64,000 bases of DNA from Bog-756 sp963704615 (GTDB taxonomy: Bacteria; Actinomycetota; Acidimicrobiia; Acidimicrobiales; RAAP-2). The translations under genes and the position numbers were made by a program. The stretch spans positions 4,030,001 through 4,094,000 of the forward strand of contig OY969923.1 of the NCBI GenBank assembly GCA_963704615.1, given 5' to 3'. Shown here piece after piece: positions 26,684-34,539 of the stretch (its first letter is position 1; each line of letters opens with the position of its first letter). The notes under the pieces are model-generated. The model saw nothing but the letters and a program-made list of their open reading frames with translations. It was not told the origin of the DNA and ran no database searches.

Positions 26684-27216
26684 CCCAGTCGACACCTGAC
26701 CTCCCCGGCATGGATAGGGGACGAGCTCCCGGCTCCGGTGAACGGTAGAGCGGCACCCGCCACCAAACACGGACCTTGGGAGGAGAATCGGGCCCTCGAT
26801 GTGTGACCCCCCAAGTAGGAGCACTGTCCTGACTGCGAGCATGTCATTCGTTGGGATTTGTGAGGCTCACGGAAGGCGACGATCGAGCGTCTGTTCAGAC
26901 CTTACGCAGCGTTCGATCCGCGGTGAAGGAGATGCGTCTCCGCCCGTCCGAGATCAAACGCGTTGCGACCGGCGTCGGCGACGATGACGAAGCCAGTCGG
27001 GCCGCTGGCCCTTGGGTTTGCCAGCGAGCCGGTGACCCCCGGCGAACTCACTCAGTCACGTTGTTAGATGTCCTCCACGCCCCGTCCGATGGATACGGGG
27101 CGACAATGTGTTTGCCGTTCAGGTGGTAACAAAACCACGACTACCCGTACCACGTGCACCACAGAGCGAACGCAGAAATCGTTTCTTCCCCAGGTCTCGT
27201 GGAGGACACCGACTTG
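26684..27216. other. 533-bp region between convergent genes, no clear gene
   Basis: This lies between the 3' ends of the PRC-barrel gene (+) and the EAL gene (-). A plus-strand frame from about 26851 starts with protein-like residues (TLRSVRSAVKEMRLRPSEIK) but loses that character and has no good start, so a decayed gene is possible. Near 27130 there are clustered GTGGT/ACCAC repeats that could fold. A cyclic-di-GMP riboswitch core was sought because of the EAL neighbour and not found. Confidence 0.4.
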
Positions 27217-28170
27217 TCACGTGAGCTGGTCGTATGGCGTGTTCGACATGTACCAGATATCAAGATTGCCGATGCTCATGGGCCGACCAAAGTAGAAGCC
27301 CTGACAGAAGTCGCTGTCGAGTTCTGCAATAGCCTCATGCTGTTTCTTCGTCTCCACGCCCTCACAAACGACAGCGAGTCCAAGGAGGTGCGCCAACTCG
27401 ATCGTCTTTGACACGATGGCATAACTTGATCTGTCCCACGCCAGATCCGTGACAAAGCTCTGATCTATCTTGACCATGTCGACCGGAAACTGCTTGAGGT
27501 AGCTGAGCGACGAGTAGCCCGTACCGAAATCGTCGAGAGCTATCGACAGGCCGAGATTCTTGAGCTCGTTGAGAACGATGTGGGCTCGTTGTGTGTCGCG
27601 GACTAGCGCCCCTTCGGTGATTTCGAGGGTGAGGACGTCGGGTTCGGTGTCTGTGTCGGACAGCGTGGTGGTAATCATCGCGACGAAGTCGGGAGCCATG
27701 AGTTGACGAGCGGACACATTTATAGACATCATCGAGTCTTTGTTGCAGTGGCTGCTATCCTTTCGATCGGTGCAGGCCTGCTCGAGCACCCATCGCCCGA
27801 GCTCGATGATGAGTCCCGACTGCTCGGCAAGAGGGATGGTCGTCGTCGGAGGTATCGCTCCTCGAGCTGGGTGGTCCCAACGCATCAGGGCCTCGAAGCC
27901 CACGATCTCCCCATCATGGGTCCGCACGATCGGCTGATACTCAACCCGCAGCTCTCCTCGTTCCTCTCCCTTGCTCAGTGCAACTCGCAGATCCATGTGG
28001 CAGTCGGCAAGGTGATGTGAGCGAAGGTCGATGATCTGGTGATTCGCGCCACCAGCTGAGCTGCTCGGTTTATTCGCCGATGACGCGACGTGCCCGGGCC
28101 CGTCCGGTGCCCAAGACGACCAGCAACAGACCGAGAAGTGTTCACCGCGATATTTTGGTAACCGAGGCAT
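27217..28170 (-). CDS. EAL domain cyclic-di-GMP phosphodiesterase
   Basis: A 317-residue protein in which residues about 60-310 are a complete EAL domain. GFEALMRWDHP (catalytic Glu), SINVSARQL (Asn), LEITEGALV (Glu), LDDFGTGYSSLSYL (Asp-Asp, loop 6), KIDQSFV (Lys), CEGVETKKQ (Glu) and CQGFYFGRPM (Gln) are all present, so hydrolysis of c-di-GMP to pGpG is expected. The N-terminal ~55 residues match no domain, and no membrane helix is seen, so it should be cytoplasmic. GGAGG with seven-base spacing supports ATG 28170. Confidence 0.9.
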   Translation of the reverse strand: MPRLPKYRGEHFSVCCWSSWAPDGPGHVASSANKPSSSAGGANHQIIDLRSHHLADCHMDLRVALSKGEERGELRVEYQPIVRTHDGEIVGFEALMRWDHPARGAIPPTTTIPLAEQSGLIIELGRWVLEQACTDRKDSSHCNKDSMMSINVSARQLMAPDFVAMITTTLSDTDTEPDVLTLEITEGALVRDTQRAHIVLNELKNLGLSIALDDFGTGYSSLSYLKQFPVDMVKIDQSFVTDLAWDRSSYAIVSKTIELAHLLGLAVVCEGVETKKQHEAIAELDSDFCQGFYFGRPMSIGNLDIWYMSNTPYDQLT

Positions 28171-28519
28171 GGGCCATCCTCCGCGCCATCCCCGAGTTCC
28201 GGATGTTCCAGAGCATCAGTAAACCCATGCACGGCAATCTCGCGCTCCAGGCTCGCAACATCGAAGATCAAGCGGGCATCCGAGGGACCCTCTGAGCCTC
28301 AGCTTGTCGTCAAGCGCCGGAATGCCGGCCGGTCTCAAACGATGTCAGGAGGCTCCCAGCCTGGCGGGTCGCTGTTCAAACTGCGGCCGCCGCCACGCGA
28401 GACGCGACCTCCAAGACTTGCCACCAGCGGCGTCATCCCAGCTCAACGGCCGGTTGTCCCCGTGGCTCTCGTAGTACGATGTCGCAATACAACTCCATGC
28501 TGGGGCGTCGGGAAGCCTG
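28171..28519. other. intergenic, possible remnant of a GGDEF domain upstream of the EAL gene
   Basis: About 350 bp between the divergent EAL and exchanger genes. The first codons of the EAL gene read KYRGEHFSV, which resembles the RYGGDEFxV core of a diguanylate cyclase, and the neighbouring frame continues with a hydrophobic LLLVVLG-like strand. The region may therefore be the eroded end of a former GGDEF-EAL protein. This is weak evidence. A divergent promoter must also lie here. Confidence 0.3.
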
Positions 28520-29500
28520 GTGGGCACCATGCTCGCGTTCCTCGTACCCTCCACGGCTCCCCTATGGCTCGACCTCGTCGGGTTGCTCGGGAGCCTGGTT
28601 GTGCTGGCCATCAGCGGGGACCAGTTCGTGATCGCACTGGCACGTATCTCCACCTCGGTGCGTGTCCGCCCGACGGTCGCCGCCGCACTGGTCGGTGGCC
28701 TCGGCACCAGCATCGCGGAGCTCATCGTGGCGGGTGTCGCCGCGGCCAAGTCGCCTGCCCTGGCCATTGGGAGCCTCGTGGGGTCGATCGTCGCCAACGT
28801 CTGTCTGGCCCTGGCGACAGCGGCACTGATCATCCCTTTGAAGGTCGACTCGGCAACCGTGCGGAGGGAGGCACCGATCAGCGTTGCGTCGGTCGTGCTC
28901 TTCGCCATCCTCGCGGTTGGGGGTGTCACGATGGTCAAGGGCATCGTCATGCTGGTCGCGCTCGGTGCGGCAGTTGCGGCCTTGCTGATCGGACAGCGAA
29001 GCGGTAAAGGAGATCCGCTGAGTTCCGAGATGGCCGAGTTCGCTTCCGCCGAGTCACGACGCTCGTCTGTCGAATCCGTTCGAGCGATCGGCATGCTCGT
29101 CTTCATGCTCGGCGGCGCCGAGGTCATGGTGACTTCTTCACTCGGCGTGGCCAAACATCTCGGGTTTTCCGACGGGGTGGCAGGGCTCACCCTGGTTGGC
29201 ATCGGCACCTCGGCACCGCTCATAGCCGCTTCGATCCAGGCCGCGCGCAAGGGCGAGCACGACCTCGTCGTCGGGAACGTGCTCGGGGGCAACCTCTTCA
29301 TCGCCCTGGGTGGAGGCGCCGTTGTCGGAGTCCTCGCGTCGGCCAAGTCGGTGCATGTTGGCGATGTCGCCCTCGTGCTCATGACCGTGGTCGTGGTCGC
29401 GTCGTGGCTCGCCATGGCGAGGGGGGCAACACTGCGCCGCTCAGAAGCGATCGTCCTCCTAGTCGCGTACGCGGCCTGCCTTCCCTTCGTCACTCGCTGA
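28520..29500 (+). CDS. sodium/calcium exchanger family membrane protein
   Basis: A 326-residue cation antiporter of the CaCA superfamily with about 10 membrane helices. The two inverted alpha-repeats are visible: GLGTSIAELIVAGVAAAKSP plus AIGSLVGSIVANV near residue 65-95, and GIGTSAPLIAASIQAARKG plus VVGNVLGGNLFIALG near 235-270. The first repeat carries the acidic residue (E in SIAEL), while the second has P-L in the matching position (SAPLI), losing the second acidic ligand. Ion choice may therefore differ from canonical Na+/Ca2+ exchangers. GTG 28520 has GGGAAG upstream; ATG 28529 is an alternative. Confidence 0.88.
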   Translation: MGTMLAFLVPSTAPLWLDLVGLLGSLVVLAISGDQFVIALARISTSVRVRPTVAAALVGGLGTSIAELIVAGVAAAKSPALAIGSLVGSIVANVCLALATAALIIPLKVDSATVRREAPISVASVVLFAILAVGGVTMVKGIVMLVALGAAVAALLIGQRSGKGDPLSSEMAEFASAESRRSSVESVRAIGMLVFMLGGAEVMVTSSLGVAKHLGFSDGVAGLTLVGIGTSAPLIAASIQAARKGEHDLVVGNVLGGNLFIALGGGAVVGVLASAKSVHVGDVALVLMTVVVVASWLAMARGATLRRSEAIVLLVAYAACLPFVTR

Positions 29501-29714
29501 GTCCGACATCGCCCGGAGCCGACCGCTGGGATTCTTTGGGGATTGCAGCAATCCGCCAGGGAAGTGCTCCGATCCTGCGCCATTGAGGCCGAGCCGGGTA
29601 CCGAAGATCAGCCCGACGAGGACCACGGCGACCACGGCGAATCCGATAAAGGCAATCGAGATCGGCGCTAAGAAAGGTTCTTAAGATTCGGACAGCGGTC
29701 GAAGAGCCGTCCAC
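29459..29714 (-). pseudogene. possible small membrane protein, frameshifted
   Basis: A minus-strand frame reads APISIAFIGFAVVAVVLVG, then LIFGTRLGLN and a polar tail that stops at 29459, 42 bp inside the 3' end of the exchanger gene on the other strand. It has no start codon in frame. The frame one base away begins at GTG 29714 (VDGSSTAVRILRTFLS) and would join it near 29670. Joined, this is a one-helix protein of about 85 residues. The evidence is limited to composition and the membrane helix. Confidence 0.35.
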
Positions 29715-29963
29715 CTACTGTGGGCGAAACCCATCGCTTGACGCATCAGCCTTCACGCGAGTCCAATACCGCCATGGACACATTCGGCGAGAGTGGGTGT
29801 CGGCAGGCCGGTCAACACCCGGAATGCCTGAGTGAACGTGGCATCTCCGGCGGCCGATCAGCCATGGTCGATAACCGCCCTCGTCCCGGTGCCATGGAGC
29901 GAGCTCGACTCCCCAACGAGTCCACCGAAACGTCCTTAGCCTGCCAACCCGAAAGGAACATCC

Positions 29964-30860
29964 ATGGCCGATCAACAGCCCTTCTGGCCCCGCGGCGCCC
30001 GGCTCGCTGTCACGGTATCCATGCAGTTCGAGGCCGGAGGCCAGCCCATCAGTGGTGCAGGCGGTCCCATCACCGAGCCCATCCTCCCCGGGTTTCCCGA
30101 CCTCGGCCAGAACAGCTTCTACGAGTACGGACCCCGCGAGGGCGTGCCCCGCATTTTGGACCTGCTCGACAGGCACGACATCAAGATGACCTCGTTCATG
30201 ATCGGTGACGCCGTACGTCGTCACCCAGACACCGCAGCTGAGATCGTCCGTCGTGGCCACGAAGCAGGCGCGCACGGTCGCAGCTGGCAACGGCAATACC
30301 AACTCGCCCGACCCCAAGAGACCGAGTGGATCAAGGACAGCGTCACTGCTATCGAAGAGGTCACCGGGACCCGACCCACTGGATACAACAACTATTGGAT
30401 CCGCCCGGGAGTGAACACTCTCGAGATCCTGCAAGAGCTCGGCTTCGCGTACCACATCGACGACCTATCGGCGGACGAGCCGTTCCTGCAGACCATCAAT
30501 GGACGCCCCTTCGCCACCGTGCCGTACTCGGTGCATCTCAACGACATTTCCAGCTTCGACTTTCCCGGCTTCTCCCCTGCCGACTACGAGCAACAAATGC
30601 TCGACGAGTTCGAGCAGCTTTACGCCGAAGGCGCCAGCCGGCGCCGCATGATGGTGATCGGGCTGCACGAGCGCCTGTCTGGACACGCCTCTCGAGTGCG
30701 CGTCCTCGACCGCATCCTCGGCCGCCTACGCGAACGCGACGACGTATGGTGGGCCCGGAAGGGCGACATCGCCCGATGGGTCCTCGACCATTCCGAAACC
30801 GCTACCTGGGTCAAGCGAGACCCAGCGCCCGTGAGCGGGCTCCCAGGAACTAGCACCTGA
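29964..30860 (+). CDS. polysaccharide deacetylase family protein (PuuE/allantoinase-like NodB domain)
   Basis: A 298-residue NodB-homology enzyme. It has the long opening of the PuuE-like group (ARLAVTVSMQFEAGGQPISG), TSFMIGDAVRRHPDTAAEIV and GHEAGAHGRSWQ, where other members have a metal-binding His-x-x-x-His. Here the first strand has QFE where NodB enzymes have a DD pair, and only one histidine of HxxxH is clear (HGRSWQ), so metal binding is doubtful. A late IGLHERLSGHASRVRVLD supplies the C-terminal His motif. It probably hydrolyses a C-N bond in a small molecule. AAAGGAA precedes the ATG. Confidence 0.82.
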   Translation: MADQQPFWPRGARLAVTVSMQFEAGGQPISGAGGPITEPILPGFPDLGQNSFYEYGPREGVPRILDLLDRHDIKMTSFMIGDAVRRHPDTAAEIVRRGHEAGAHGRSWQRQYQLARPQETEWIKDSVTAIEEVTGTRPTGYNNYWIRPGVNTLEILQELGFAYHIDDLSADEPFLQTINGRPFATVPYSVHLNDISSFDFPGFSPADYEQQMLDEFEQLYAEGASRRRMMVIGLHERLSGHASRVRVLDRILGRLRERDDVWWARKGDIARWVLDHSETATWVKRDPAPVSGLPGTST

Positions 30861-31132
30861 CGGTCTCGTCGTTCTGGCCTGTCCAGACCGTGCGTGTCCC
30901 GAATAGGACGAGCACATTTGGCGTACGAAACGATGTCCTAATCTCACTCCGGAGCGAACCGAAGGAGCGGTCATCGCCGGACATGTCGAGGTGGACCCGC
31001 TCATCCAGACATTCGACGTTGGAGCTGGTCCCGGCAGCCGACGACGTTAGTGCTGTCATGGCACGAACCCAACTTGCGTTCTATTATGCAACCTACTACC
31101 CTCTGGGTAGTGGGATTGGCGATCGGGACGAA

Positions 31133-31975
31133 GTGAGCGGACCAGGCGTCGAGGAGTCGAGGACCACCGCGGCGATTCCCCTGTTCTCCGAGGTGAGCGC
31201 GGTGCACACCACCGACGACGGCTGCTTCGAAGCGGTCGTCGATGAGCAATGGACCATCGGTGGCAAACCTAACGGCGGCTATTTGCTAGCCATGATGGGC
31301 CGGGCTGCCACGTCGGTGAGTGCCCACGAGCACGTTGTCGCCGCCAGTGCCCACTACCTGCACCCGCCGGTTCCCGGCCCTGTGGCCATGAAGGCGTCGC
31401 TGCTGCGGGGCGGGCGTTCTGCAAGCCAGGTACGGGTGAGCATGAGCCAGGACGGGGCGCCGTGTGTGGAGGCCCTGGTGACGACGAGTCGGTTCGACGA
31501 AGTGGGCTCTCCTTATTGGGACAGGGGCATGCCGGAGGCGAGCACGGTCCCCTACGAGGAGTGCATCCGCCTCATTCCCCGCACGCCGGATGGCATCCCC
31601 GTCGCGATCATGGATCAAGTCGAGGTCCGCCTCGAGGCTTCCACGAGCGGCTTCCTGACCGGTCAGCCCAGCGGGCATGGCGAGTTGCGCGGTTGGCTCG
31701 CACTTCCCCGCGGCGAGCCGTTCGACTCGGTGTCGCTTCTCTACGCCGTGGACGGATTTCCCCCTGGCACGTTCGAGGTCGAGATGGCGGGATGGGTTCC
31801 CACCCTCGAGCTGACAGCGTACGTGCGCGCCCTTCCGGCACCCGGCCCGGTACGAGTCCTGCAACGCGCACAGATGATCAGCGGTCAGCGTGTCGATGAG
31901 TCGTGCTTCGTCTGGGACGGCACCGGCCGGTTGGTGGCCCAGGGCACCCAGCTGGCCGGCATCCGGCTGGGTTGA
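31133..31975 (+). CDS. thioesterase family protein (TesB-like, double hotdog)
   Basis: An acyl-CoA thioesterase-like protein of about 280 residues. IPLFSEVSAVHTTDDGCFEA followed by VDEQWTIGGKPNGGYLLAMM is the conserved N-terminal hotdog of actinobacterial members, and the second hotdog covers the LPAPGPVRVLQRAQMISG and DESCFVWDGTGRLVAQGTQL region. The catalytic Asp is likely in the C-terminal DG loop. The open frame begins at 30890, but its first ~80 residues do not look like this family. GTG 31133 is the nearest start ahead of the recognisable domain. Confidence 0.78.
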   Translation: MSGPGVEESRTTAAIPLFSEVSAVHTTDDGCFEAVVDEQWTIGGKPNGGYLLAMMGRAATSVSAHEHVVAASAHYLHPPVPGPVAMKASLLRGGRSASQVRVSMSQDGAPCVEALVTTSRFDEVGSPYWDRGMPEASTVPYEECIRLIPRTPDGIPVAIMDQVEVRLEASTSGFLTGQPSGHGELRGWLALPRGEPFDSVSLLYAVDGFPPGTFEVEMAGWVPTLELTAYVRALPAPGPVRVLQRAQMISGQRVDESCFVWDGTGRLVAQGTQLAGIRLG

Positions 31976-32118
31976 AGTCATGAAGCCAGTCAGGCTTGTC
32001 AAGGCGCCGGCTCCCCGCCCTCCATCTCGACCGCACCAAACCAAATCGATCCACTCAGGACTCCGGTTGCGACGCCCCATCTCGCCGAAAGACATATCCG
32101 CATCCCCTTAACGGGACG

Positions 32119-32748
32119 TTAGGACGACCCGACCTCAACGGGCGGCAGGTTCCCCACCTGCTGCTTGGTGAGGTCGACTCGAACTCCGGTATCGACCCTC
32201 TTTACTGCGCCGATCGGGATAGCAACCTGTTTGCGCCCCCACAGATGACCCTCTTCTAGGAGCACGTGCGTGACGCCATGATTCCGGGGGTCGACCACCA
32301 ATCCGCGCACCACTCCGATCCTGCCGTCCGACGCCTCGACCTGCTCACCTCGTCGTATAGCCACCTCGTCGAGCGGAAGGGTGTCGTAGGTGACGGCCTG
32401 TGGGACATCTCCAATGACGTCGGTCAACCCGAAGAAGGGTTGGGCCAGCGCCTCTCCTGCCGTGTAGTCGGCATGACCGCCACTTCCAGGCAGAAATTGG
32501 GTCTCCTCGGCGTGCGCGAGCTGTTCGAACTCTGCGACCGTGCAGCTGAGCCGCACCTGACTATCGTTCATTTCTTCGACGAGACCCACAGGGACAAGAC
32601 GACCCAGACCCTTTCGGTGCTTCGGCTCCACGACTATATGCGTCACCACCCGGGCGACGGGATCGACGACCACCTGCGTTACATCGCCGCAGACGGCGTC
32701 GGAACAGCTTGCGATAGCCCCGATGGTGAACTTCTCAGTTTCGGTCAT
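32119..32748 (-). CDS. two-domain PRC-barrel protein
   Basis: A 209-residue protein with two PRC-barrel repeats. The first is FTIGAIASCSDAVCGDVTQV followed by VVDPVARVVTHIVVEPKH (about 5-60). The second is VEASDGRIGVVRGLVVDPRN followed by HGVTHVLLEEGHLWGRKQV (about 125-180). Such proteins are soluble and may sense or scaffold; no enzymatic residues are expected. ATG 32748 is preceded by GGAAGAG. The open frame continues upstream into the tail of a truncated NDH-2 gene, which shares the frame but is a separate remnant. Confidence 0.8.
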   Translation of the reverse strand: MTETEKFTIGAIASCSDAVCGDVTQVVVDPVARVVTHIVVEPKHRKGLGRLVPVGLVEEMNDSQVRLSCTVAEFEQLAHAEETQFLPGSGGHADYTAGEALAQPFFGLTDVIGDVPQAVTYDTLPLDEVAIRRGEQVEASDGRIGVVRGLVVDPRNHGVTHVLLEEGHLWGRKQVAIPIGAVKRVDTGVRVDLTKQQVGNLPPVEVGSS

Positions 32749-32814
32749 ACGCTCTTCCCCTTCCGGTTTCTTTGCCGAGAAACGAGGATAGGTGGTTCCC
32801 CCGTCCACGGGATC

Positions 32815-32979
32815 AAGACGGGTCTCGACAATGATCCTTGGACCCGAAGGCCAGTTCAAATAGCGCCACGTCCAGTTGACGATGACCGTCAGCCTGTTCC
32901 GGATTCCCACGAGATAGACGAGATGAAGTCCGAATCAGGCCAGCCACCCGATCGTTCCACGGAGGAATGGAAGCCATCT
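32815..32979 (-). pseudogene. truncated C-terminal remnant of a type II NADH dehydrogenase (NDH-2)
   Basis: Only about 55 residues remain. RWLPFLRGTIGWLA is followed by an in-frame TGA (32935-32937), then FGLHLVYLVGIRNRLTVIV and NWTWRYLNWPSGPRII, the hydrophobic membrane-binding tail of NDH-2 enzymes. The TGA sits where relatives usually have Trp, so TGG to TGA is the likely change. All of the FAD/NADH-binding part is missing, cut off about 30 bp before the tRNA fragment. This suggests recombination at the tRNA site removed the rest. Confidence 0.65.
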
Positions 32980-33011
32980 GCAGGCCAATCATGCGCAACT
33001 TCCCGCGACAC

Positions 33012-33060
33012 TGGAGCCTGGGAGGAGAATCGAACTCCTGACCTACGCATTACGAGTGCG
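33012..33060 (-). mobile_element. attachment-site scar: 3' part of a tRNA-Thr(CGT) gene
   Basis: On the minus strand this begins CGCACTCGTAATGCG, an anticodon stem-loop with anticodon CGT. It continues through TAGGTC and the T-arm (AGGAG TTCGATT CTCCT) to CCCAGGC, a discriminator T and CCA. The acceptor, D-arm and first half are absent: the next bases (33061 on) are unrelated and the fifth stem base is already changed. The segment from anticodon stem to CCA is the usual crossover region of tRNA-specific integrases. The geometry puts foreign DNA on the higher-coordinate side. Confidence 0.75.
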
Positions 33061-33160
33061 AAAAAGGGCCGGAAATAACGGATGGCAGCCGGAAGCAATC
33101 GGGCGTTATCCCTGTTCACCGGCGTTGCGGGGGAAGCAACCGGAATCAAGTGGATCACGA

Positions 33161-33184
33161 GTTGTAGGCCAGTTTGTAGGCCAG
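33161..33184 (+). repeat. 12-bp tandem direct repeat (TTGTAGGCCAG core)
   Basis: Two adjacent copies, GTTGTAGGCCAG and TTTGTAGGCCAG, differ only in the first base. They lie about 100 bp from the tRNA-Thr fragment. Short direct repeats beside a tRNA attachment site are typical arm-type binding sites of tyrosine integrases, so they are probably part of the attachment region. No integrase gene was found next to them. Confidence 0.6.
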
Positions 33185-33299
33185 GATTGATTGAACGCGA
33201 AGCACGGAGACCGCGCCTGCTTGCTGAGCGCGATTATCGATTGGCAACCATATTCACGTTTTAAAAGTCCCGACAACAACGACCGTGATGAGGAGCGAG

Positions 33300-33567
33300 A
33301 TGACCCTAGAGATGGTCGGCCTTGGAATCTGAGCCCCTTCACGATGTAGCTCCGCTCACTAACAAATAGCCGCACAGCTTCTGTCGTCCCCGTCGATCCC
33401 GGCAAAAGTGCGTTCACGGACGTTCTGACGGCAAGCCGTTCTGGCCAGTGAAGGCCTCGGATACCCGTCGGCCCGAGCTCCTGAGCCATCCAAGCACCGT
33501 GGATCTCACCCATAGCAGCGTGGTGGAGGATATGTAGTCGGACCGCGCCTCGCAGGAACTCTCGCAT
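33300..33567 (-). pseudogene. decayed PadR family regulator
   Basis: The first ~31 residues (MREFLRGAVRLHILHHAA and GEIHGAWMAQEL) match the winged-helix opening of actinobacterial PadR repressors, which continue with a RHGYxISPGTLYP-like recognition helix. Here the continuation is broken. Fragments with the right flavour occur in other frames (GYPRPSLARTA, RDRRGRQ), followed by stops. Several indels are needed to restore it, so this is old decay, unlike the single-indel genes elsewhere. The autoregulatory palindrome upstream is intact. Confidence 0.6.
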
Positions 33568-33582
33568 GTCCCGACGGTAGAC

Positions 33583-33601
33583 GATATCGGTTCTCGATAT
33601 C
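33583..33601. promoter_or_regulatory. PadR-type operator palindrome
   Basis: GATATCG, GTTCT, CGATATC: a perfect 7-bp inverted repeat with a 5-bp spacer, 16-34 bp upstream of the start of the decayed padR gene. Sites with ATATCG/CGATAT arms are typical for this PadR subgroup. It is now orphaned here; a working relative elsewhere in the genome might still bind it. Confidence 0.6.
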
Positions 33602-33876
33602 AGTTGGCCAAGGACCCGACCGCCTCTTCGACACTCACCCTGCCGTTCGCGGAGCGACCCTTGGCCCTAGACGCCGTCTCATGAACAATTGGTTCCGTTT
33701 GGGTTTATCGGGGATCCCTACTCTCGGACCTCTCGCCGATTTCCCGATATGCACCAACCCCGCACATGTGGACGTGTGGAAACCGCTCCTGGATGCGCCA
33801 TAGGGAGGCTATCCCCACCCTGACGAATCCAGTTGTCCCCATTCCCGCAAGTACCAAGTTCTTTTATGTTTGACAT

Positions 33877-34371
33877 ATGACGACAGGCGACGCGGAGGGC
33901 CGGGATCTTGAGCCATCAGCCCACCGGCATACGGTACGGGACGCCCGATCCCGTTTCGCTGTTCACCTAGGTCTGCTGTTCTCAGCCGCCGCTTCAATCG
34001 GCACGCTTCAGCTACTTCATGTGCGGATCGCGTACCACACTGTCGTCGGCCTGGTGTTCGTCGGGCTGGCAGTCGTACACCTGGTCCAGCGCCGCCGGAC
34101 CGTCGCTCGCATGGCCAACCAGCTTGTCCGGGCCCGGAGGCTCATCGAACCGAGGACCCGGCTCGCAGTCTCGGACCTCTTACTCCTCTTCATCACGCTG
34201 AACGTGCTCATGTCCGGAATCCTGGACTGGAGCCGAGGCGGACCAATACAGCTACCGCTCCCCGCGCCTTTCTACCGATGGCACCTCGACTCCGGGCTCG
34301 CCCTCGTCATCTACTTGGCAGTGCACGTTTGGCACCGCAGGAAGCGCTTCCGGCGTTCGACGATCCGCTAG
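33877..34371 (+). CDS. DUF4405 (cytochrome b-like) membrane protein
   Basis: A 164-residue protein with four membrane helices in two pairs. RIAYHTVVGLVFVGLAVVHL and RWHLDSGLALVIYLAVHVWH each carry His residues spaced as in b-type heme binding helices, with a polar loop between pairs. The DUF4405 family is thought to be a heme-binding membrane electron carrier. It starts 60 bp downstream of an AT-richer stretch beside the recombination scar. No partner reductase is adjacent. Confidence 0.72.
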   Translation: MTTGDAEGRDLEPSAHRHTVRDARSRFAVHLGLLFSAAASIGTLQLLHVRIAYHTVVGLVFVGLAVVHLVQRRRTVARMANQLVRARRLIEPRTRLAVSDLLLLFITLNVLMSGILDWSRGGPIQLPLPAPFYRWHLDSGLALVIYLAVHVWHRRKRFRRSTIR

Positions 34372-34539
34372 TTGCAACGCCTGATAGTGACGATCTGAGA
34401 CGACCTTGAGACTGTTGTCGCAGTTGAGTGAAGCGACAAGTCCGCACCACGAGGCGCAACGTAATAGCCGACAATGGTGGGTCGTCCCTGATCGAAGTGA
34501 CTGAGGGCCAGCGGTCCCGACTCGATGTTCGACCCATGC

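Noticed and set aside
26684..27216. Cyclic-di-GMP riboswitch near the EAL gene
   Set aside because: The conserved core bases and stem pairing were not found, and the region is downstream of both genes.
9247..28336. Shared GCCGGCCGGTCTCA at 9247 and 28324
   Set aside because: Only two copies, both in GC-rich non-coding DNA, with no hairpin partner; too little to call a repeat family.
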